A stretch of DNA of 17,498 nt from an uncultured Demequina sp. (lineage in GTDB: Bacteria > Actinomycetota > Actinomycetes > Actinomycetales > Demequinaceae). The stretch covers positions 1 through 17,498 of the forward strand of contig CALALQ010000315.1 of assembly GCA_937925595.1 (NCBI GenBank), read 5' to 3'. The notes beneath the pieces were generated by a model. It did no database searches. It was not told the DNA's origin and saw only the letters and a program-made list of their open reading frames with translations. Both the position numbers and the translations under genes were made by a program. Below, in pieces: positions 13,614 through 17,498 of the stretch (position 1 is its first letter; each line of letters starts with the position of its first letter).

Positions 13614-14582
13614 TTAGGCCGCCGCGAGGATGTCCACGACGAACACGAGGGTCGCACCACCGGGGATGGTGCCGTTGCCCTCGTCGCCGTAGCCAAGGTC
13701 AGAGGGGATGACCAGCAGCACCTGGCTGCCGACCGTCTGGCCCACGAGACCCTGGACCCAGCCGTCGATGAGCATGCCCTGAGCAAGCGCGCGCGACATC
13801 GGAGTGCCGTTCGCCCACGAGGAGTCGAAGGGCTCGGAGGCGTCGTCCCACAGCCATCCGGTGTAGTGGGCGGTGATGGTCTGACCCTCCTCGACCGCGG
13901 CGCCCTCGCCCTTGATGAGCGTCTGGGCGACAAGCTCTGCGGGAGCAGCACCGGAGGGGATCTCGACGGACGGCGAGCCATCCTCGGCAAGCGTCACGAC
14001 GGGAAGGCCTGCGGGAGGCGTCACGGTTTCGCCCTCAGCGCGGGTGAGCGGCGTGAATGCACTCGTCACGGTCACGGCCATGAGCACGGACGACGGGGTC
14101 TCTGAGGAGTTGTCGACTGCCGCGTAGATGAAGTCGGCGCCAACGTGGGCGCCAACCAGCAGGTCGATGAGCACGGGGTCGATCTGGAACTCGCTGAGCG
14201 TGACGGCTTCAGGAGAGCCGCCCTCGTCGTAGGTGGAGTACGCCACGGTGCCGTCGTTGCCGTCGGTCACGGTGTACGCGAGCGTCACGATCTGGTCGGC
14301 CTTGATCTCGTCGCCATGGCCGTCTTCGACCATGCGAGCGGCAGTGACGCCCACGCTGAAAGGCTTCTCGAACTCGAGGGCGGGGACGCCGTCCTCGCCG
14401 TCGATCCACTCGACCTTCTCGAGCGCGGCTTTAGCCTCGGCCTGCAGAGCCGCGGTCTCCTCATCGACCTCGATGGGGCTGGTGGCGGTGGGCGACGGGT
14501 CAGGGTCAGCCGACGAGCAGCCGGCAAACACGAGCGCCGCGAGAGCTGCTGCCGCAATGGACACTGAGAGCTTGGTCTTCAC
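13614..14582 (-). CDS. Exported FKBP-type peptidyl-prolyl isomerase lipoprotein
   Basis: This encodes 322 residues from the GTG at 14582, which has AGGAAG nine bases upstream; the frame is open to 14630 but unsupported. The signal peptide KTKLSVSIAAAALAALVFAGC ends in a lipobox-like FAGC, so C22 is probably lipidated and the protein surface-anchored. A Ser/Pro/Asp linker follows. Residues ~85-180 look like a degenerate FKBP domain (DGHGDEIKADQIVTLAYTV, AVTLSEFQIDPVLIDLLVG). Residues ~222-322 are a full FKBP domain with HYTGWLWD (Y240), PFDSSW (F252, D253), LIDGWVQGLVG (W275), IPSDLGYGDEG (Y298) and a C-terminal FVVDILA. It would speed prolyl isomerisation of exported proteins. It is a single gene with its own leader, opposite the HdeD-like gene. 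Confidence 0.92.
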   Translation of the reverse strand: MKTKLSVSIAAAALAALVFAGCSSADPDPSPTATSPIEVDEETAALQAEAKAALEKVEWIDGEDGVPALEFEKPFSVGVTAARMVEDGHGDEIKADQIVTLAYTVTDGNDGTVAYSTYDEGGSPEAVTLSEFQIDPVLIDLLVGAHVGADFIYAAVDNSSETPSSVLMAVTVTSAFTPLTRAEGETVTPPAGLPVVTLAEDGSPSVEIPSGAAPAELVAQTLIKGEGAAVEEGQTITAHYTGWLWDDASEPFDSSWANGTPMSRALAQGMLIDGWVQGLVGQTVGSQVLLVIPSDLGYGDEGNGTIPGGATLVFVVDILAAA

Positions 14583-14652
14583 GCGAGAAATCTTCCTGAT
14601 TGGGTGGATCTGATTGACCCGGCGGGCCACAGGGGGCTAACCGATGACAGAC

Positions 14653-14694
14653 CGGGAAGGTTCCCGCGCGCTCACGATTCTTCACGAATTGTGA
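14653..14694. promoter_or_regulatory. Leader/regulatory region of the FKBP gene: hairpin and near-palindrome
   Basis: The 159-nt gap 14583-14741 contains CGGGAA-GG-TTCCCG (14653-14666), a compact perfect inverted repeat. It also contains TCACGAATTGTGA (14682-14694), a 13-nt near-palindrome with five of six pairs. On the minus strand a TACACT -10-like element sits at 14718-14723. These could be a hairpin and operator in the FKBP leader, or the hairpin could end transcription of the upstream repeat-protein gene. No known consensus is matched. Confidence 0.3.
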
Positions 14695-14741
14695 TGTTCG
14701 CGACGGGAACCCCCCGAGTGTAACGGACAGCCATTTGCGGC

Positions 14742-16613
14742 CTACTTGACCTTGGCGGTTGCCTTCGAGGTCTTGGTGACGGTGGTGTAACCGGCCTTCT
14801 TGGCCTTGACCTTGACCTTGATGGTCTTTCCCTTGTCCGCCTTGACCAACTTGTAGGTGGACTTGGTGGCACCCGAGATCTTCTTGCCGCTGCGGTACCA
14901 CTGGTACGTGAAGGTGACGCCCGAGTCCCACGTGCCCTTCTTGACCGTGAGCGTCTTGCCCACCTTGACGGTGCCGGAGATCTTGGGCGTGGGAGCCTTG
15001 GCGATGGTGCCGTACTTGACTGCGGCGGTCTTGGCGGTGACAACCGCGTTGCCGGTGGTCTCGTTGACTGCCGTCACCTTGACGCTGATGACCTTCCCGC
15101 GGTCCGCTGCGGTGAGCGTGTAGGTCGAGGCGGTCTTGCCCGCGATCGGAGTGCCCGAGCGCAGCCACTGGTAGGTGAACGTGGTTCCGTCGTCCCAGGT
15201 GCCGGGCTTGGCGGTGAGCTTCTTGCCGACAGCCGCGGTGCCGCTGATGGAGACAGCGCCCACCGTGGATGCGGCGGCAACCGGGGCGGTTGCGGCAGAG
15301 GTGCGCGTGGTCGCCGCAAGCCCGCTGGGGGTGCCGACAACGGTGACGGTGATCGCCTTGCCGGCCTCAGCGTCGGTCAGTGTGTAGGTGGAGGCGGTGG
15401 CCCCTTCGATGGCCGTGCCGTCCGCGAGCCACTGGTAGGTGAGCTCAGCCTTGTCCGCCCACGAGCCGACGCTTGCGGTGAGCTTGGCGCCGACCTTGGC
15501 GAGGCCGGTGATGGTGGGGGTTACGGACACCATCGTGGTGCGCTGAGCGTTGGTGAGGTTCACCGGGATGCGGGTCACAACGGACGACGCGATGGGGTTG
15601 CCATGCGCGGTCCAGACGAGGATGTCGTAGTCGCCATCGGCCTCAAGCTCGGAGGCGGGGATGGCAAGCGAGGTCACGAAGTCGCCGTCCGAGAAACTCG
15701 CGTTGGGAACGTACGCGACGCCGTGGTGGCCCGCGCCCCCAGTGATATCAGCGATCGCCGTGTCCGAGTCGACGACGGCCACGTAGACGCCGGCCGCCGG
15801 GCCGGTCTGCGAGTTAGGCAGGTTCGTGTAGTCCTGACCCGTGACCGCGAGGGTGAGGCCCGAGGTTGCGCTCACCACGCGCACGGTGGTCTTGCGCTCT
15901 ACGGGAGCCGAGGAGGCAGAGCCGCGGGAAACCTCAGTTGCAGTGCCAGCCTCAGCGGTGGCCGTCACGGTGAGGGTCTTGCCCAACTGGCTCTTGGTGA
16001 TCGCGAAGGTCTTGGACGTGGCGCCGTCGATCTTCTCGTCGTCCGCGAACCACTGGTACTCGAAGTCCTCGACCTGGGCGCCCCACGTGGCGGTGTCAGC
16101 GGTCACGGTGCGGCCCACCTGGGCGGTGCCGGTGATGGTGGGCGTTGTGGCGATCATCGCGGCGCGCTGGGGGGCTGTGATCGTGATGTCGGCCCGAGCG
16201 AGTACGGTCTCGGGAGTGGGGTTGCCGTGAGCGGTCCACACCAGGATGTCGTACTCGGCGTCGCGAGTGAGGTCGGCGGGCAGCGCGCTGACAGAGGTGG
16301 CAAGCGCGCCGTCAACCAGCTGCGAGAGGCGAACGTAGGTCACGCCAATGTGACCGCTGCTTCCCGTAACGGTGGACGGATCGGCACCGTCAGGAATGAT
16401 CGCGGCGTAGACGCCCGCGCCAGGGCCAAAGCTTGTGGCAGGAAGGTCCGTGTAGCCCGCGCCCGTCACCGAAAGCATGAGGCCGCTCTCGACGGACGTG
16501 ACGCTGGCGGCGACAGTGCGGACGGGTTCGTCTGCGCTCGCTGCCGTGGCCGTGCCGACGAGCATTAGGGCGACGACGCTGGTGGTGACGATACGGCGGG
16601 CCGTGCGGAACAT
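14742..16613 (-). CDS. Secreted multi-domain Ig-like repeat protein, function unknown
   Basis: This encodes 623 residues from the ATG at 16613 (GAGGA 5 nt upstream). The signal peptide MFRTARRIVTTSVVALMLVG ends at TATAASA, with likely cleavage before DEP. Two kinds of repeat are arranged A-B-A-B-B-B. A (~35-150 and ~243-360, period about 208) shares SGLxLxVTGxxYTxLP, GVY-A, GH-GV-YV and YDILVWTAHGNP. B (~157-222, 365-427, 454-515, 543-606) is the bacterial Ig-like unit: TPxITGxAxVGxxLTA, W, YQW, I-GAT--TYT, GK-ITV. The first B is acidic, while the last ~80 residues hold about 21 Lys. There is no LPxTG signal, C-terminal membrane anchor or catalytic motif. Binding to anionic wall polymers through the basic tail is an inference. 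Confidence 0.88.
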   Translation of the reverse strand: MFRTARRIVTTSVVALMLVGTATAASADEPVRTVAASVTSVESGLMLSVTGAGYTDLPATSFGPGAGVYAAIIPDGADPSTVTGSSGHIGVTYVRLSQLVDGALATSVSALPADLTRDAEYDILVWTAHGNPTPETVLARADITITAPQRAAMIATTPTITGTAQVGRTVTADTATWGAQVEDFEYQWFADDEKIDGATSKTFAITKSQLGKTLTVTATAEAGTATEVSRGSASSAPVERKTTVRVVSATSGLTLAVTGQDYTNLPNSQTGPAAGVYVAVVDSDTAIADITGGAGHHGVAYVPNASFSDGDFVTSLAIPASELEADGDYDILVWTAHGNPIASSVVTRIPVNLTNAQRTTMVSVTPTITGLAKVGAKLTASVGSWADKAELTYQWLADGTAIEGATASTYTLTDAEAGKAITVTVVGTPSGLAATTRTSAATAPVAAASTVGAVSISGTAAVGKKLTAKPGTWDDGTTFTYQWLRSGTPIAGKTASTYTLTAADRGKVISVKVTAVNETTGNAVVTAKTAAVKYGTIAKAPTPKISGTVKVGKTLTVKKGTWDSGVTFTYQWYRSGKKISGATKSTYKLVKADKGKTIKVKVKAKKAGYTTVTKTSKATAKVK

Positions 16614-16689
16614 GGCAGTCCTCTTTCGCTTGAGCTGGTGCGTCACAGTGCTGCGGCCCTGGCGCTGGAGCGCGCGAGGCCGCACGGCA

Positions 16690-16717
16690 ACAATAACGCA
16701 ACATCAGCGTCGCGTAA
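16690..16717 (-). promoter_or_regulatory. Candidate promoter of the Ig-like repeat protein gene
   Basis: On the minus strand TTACGC (16717-16712) and TATTGT (16695-16690) are separated by 16 nt. This gives a TANNNT -10 with a partial -35 match and a transcription start near 16683, about 70 nt before the ATG. It lies inside the locally AT-richer stretch of this intergenic region. Confidence 0.4.
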
Positions 16718-16750
16718 TTCACGCGGTCCGCCACCCTCCTACGCATCTCC

Positions 16751-16938
16751 GGTTTAGGCAACTCACTTGCACTGTTTCGTGCTCAGGCCACTGGTTTAGG
16801 CAACGCAGTGGCATCTGCGCCGCGGAAGTCGCCCGACCCCCGGGCGAGCGTCGGGTCGGTGGCGCGGCGTCCAGGTGCATGTGATCTGCCTAAACCACGC
16901 CAGATGCGCCCGCGGAGTGCGTGTGGCCTGCCTAAACC
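16751..16938. repeat. Four-copy inverted repeat cluster headed by GGTTTAGGCA
   Basis: Four copies of GGTTTAGGCA occur: 16751-16760 and 16793-16802 on the plus strand, and 16887-16896 and 16929-16938 on the minus strand (as TGCCTAAACC). After the head come three variable bases, CAC (CAG in copy 2), two variable bases and GCA, usually followed by C. Copies in each arm start exactly 42 nt apart, and both pairs are symmetric about the same point (16844.5). The arms 16741-16844 and 16845-16948 are thus an imperfect inverted repeat. The cluster is non-coding and lies between the tRNA-Ala terminator and the promoter of the repeat-protein gene. It could be a REP-like dispersed element or a multi-site regulator target; I do not recognise it. 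Confidence 0.8.
16818..16869. other. GC-rich hairpin at the centre of the repeat cluster
   Basis: CGCCGCG (16818-16824) pairs with CGCGGCG (16863-16869), and CCCGAC (16832-16837) pairs with GTCGGG (16850-16855), both centred on 16843.5. An alternative internal fold is TCGCCCG-ACCCC-CGGGCGA (16829-16847). In RNA or extruded DNA this would form a strong stem joining the two repeat arms. Confidence 0.5.
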
Positions 16939-16974
16939 GTGGGGGGAGGGCGGATGCGGGCGCGGACACGAGAA

Positions 16975-17005
16975 AGTCCCCGGCCCACTCACTGGACCGG
17001 GGACT
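16975..17005 (-). terminator. Rho-independent terminator of tRNA-Ala
   Basis: On the minus strand AGTCCCCGGTCCA pairs with TGGGCCGGGGACT, giving 13 pairs (one G-U) around a GTGAG loop, followed by TTTCT. It starts 4 nt after the encoded CCA of tRNA-Ala. Length, stem strength and U-run make this a clear terminator. Confidence 0.92.
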
Positions 17006-17007
17006 CC

Positions 17008-17084
<77 letters not shown>

Positions 17085-17097
17085 AAAGTGCTCGGAC

Positions 17098-17128
17098 AGA
17101 TTACCACCGCCGAGCACCCGGTTGGAAA
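17098..17128 (-). promoter_or_regulatory. Candidate promoter of tRNA-Ala
   Basis: TAATCT on the minus strand (17103-17098) lies 13 nt before the tRNA 5' end and is a good -10. TTTCCA (17128-17123) is a weak -35 at 19 nt spacing, overlapping the last codons and stop of the upstream GntR gene by position. The short leader would be removed by RNase P. Confidence 0.5.
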
Positions 17129-17129
17129 C

Positions 17130-17477
17130 TCACAGACTCGCCTTCACGAGCGCAACCACGGTCGCCGGGGACATCCCCAGCGCCTTGGCCCGCTTGCCCA
17201 GTTCCACGATGTCCCTGTTCAGCTGCGCAATGGCATCGCCGACCTCGGTGACCACCGCGCCGCGACCGCGGCGGAGGTCGATCAGACCTTCCTCCCGCAG
17301 CCCCTGGTACGCGTGGAGCACCGTGTGGACGTTGACGCCCAGGCTGTCGGCGAGTTCGCGCGCGGAAGGCAACCTGTCCCCCGCACGCGCCTCGCCTTGC
17401 GCAATGGCCGTTCGCACGGCGGTCGCGACCTGCTCGAAGAGCGGCTCTTCAGACGTGGTGTCGATGCGCAACAACAT
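17130..17477 (-). CDS. GntR-family regulator, YtrA subfamily
   Basis: This encodes 115-116 residues. The GntR winged helix fills residues ~10-80: EPLFEQVATAVRTAIAQGEA, AGDRLPSARELADSLGVNVH, TVLHAYQGLREEGLIDLRRG, RGAVV. Only about 35 residues follow (a helix plus SPATVVALVKAS). This short C-terminal tail without an effector domain defines the YtrA subfamily, which usually controls ABC transporter or membrane-protein genes in its own operon (family knowledge). Tandem GTG (17480) and ATG (17477) starts occur. An upstream reading frame ends at TGA overlapping the ATG (TGATG), so I prefer 17477 and suggest coupling to a gene beyond the window edge. Confidence 0.88.
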   Translation of the reverse strand: MLLRIDTTSEEPLFEQVATAVRTAIAQGEARAGDRLPSARELADSLGVNVHTVLHAYQGLREEGLIDLRRGRGAVVTEVGDAIAQLNRDIVELGKRAKALGMSPATVVALVKASL

Positions 17478-17498
17478 CACGCCCTCGCCTTCAGCGCC
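17477..17498 (-). CDS. Possible 3' end of the gene upstream of the GntR regulator
   Basis: In the frame one base off from the GntR gene, the last bases of the window read ALKARA and then TGA at 17479-17477, overlapping the ATG as TGATG. Such overlaps are common in operons, and YtrA-type regulators often sit beside membrane-protein genes. Only six codons are visible, so existence is a guess and no function can be given. Confidence 0.25.

Noticed and set aside
15603..16568. A 321-codon plus-strand frame opposite the Ig-like repeat protein
   Set aside because: It mirrors the repeat structure of the real minus-strand gene, has no SD or domain, and its Gly/Arg/Asp-rich translation is a shadow.
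16751..16938. CRISPR array
   Set aside because: There are only four copies, in opposite orientations, with a 10-nt core and patterned rather than unique intervening sequence, and no cas genes nearby.
16751..16938. IdeR/DtxR iron boxes, because of TTTAGGC resembling half of TTAGGTTAGGCTAACCTAA
   Set aside because: No copy has the second half-site at dyad spacing, and the conserved downstream bases (CAC, GCA) do not fit the consensus.

Overview
This window comes from a high-GC actinobacterium, most likely of the order Micrococcales. That placement is inferred from GC-rich codon use, frequent GTG starts, several start sites without a Shine-Dalgarno sequence, actinobacterial-type enzymes (protein O-mannosyltransferase, MetRS with a KFSSS loop) and gene order. 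As far as I recall, the order glmU / TetR / ispE-rsmA-rpf-tatD-metG / rsmI / pmt / arginine-deiminase-family gene resembles the Mycobacterium tuberculosis Rv1001-Rv1019 neighbourhood. Most of the window is therefore conserved chromosomal backbone rather than a mobile island. I see no insertion sequence, prophage or CRISPR array.

Layout. Positions 1-600 hold, on the minus strand, the 5' end of glmU, a small PLDc_N-type membrane protein and tRNA-Gln(TTG). Positions 643-1741 hold a plus-strand pair, a TetR regulator and the mechanosensitive channel mscL. Positions 1746-8786 hold seven minus-strand genes: rsmI, a VanY-type carboxypeptidase, metG, tatD, a G5-domain muralytic protein at the rpfB position, rsmA and ispE. 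Most neighbours overlap or lie 3-4 nt apart, so this looks like one or two operons that combine rRNA/tRNA functions, wall remodelling and isoprenoid precursor synthesis. pmt (8830-10389) diverges from rsmI.

Positions 10386-12848 form an arginine/ornithine catabolism module. A minus-strand Lrp/AsnC regulator diverges from a guanidino-modifying hydrolase that resembles cyanobacterial arginine dihydrolase (ArgZ/AgrE N-domain), followed after 1 nt by an ornithine cyclodeaminase. The pair could convert arginine to ornithine and then proline, releasing ammonia. The divergent spacer carries a near-perfect 12-bp dyad that is a good candidate Lrp site.

Positions 12941-16613 hold an HdeD-like membrane protein, a strong bidirectional terminator, a secreted FKBP lipoprotein with a degenerate second FKBP-like domain, and a 623-residue secreted Ig-like repeat protein whose charge shifts from acidic to very lysine-rich along its length. 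Upstream of it (16741-16948) is a non-coding cluster of four GGTTTAGGCA-headed repeats, two per arm, mirror-symmetric about one centre; I could not assign it to a known element. The window ends with tRNA-Ala(CGC) and a YtrA-type GntR regulator on the minus strand.

The features most worth follow-up are the repeat cluster, the split arginine dihydrolase/ornithine cyclodeaminase operon with its Lrp dyad, and the charge-graded surface protein.
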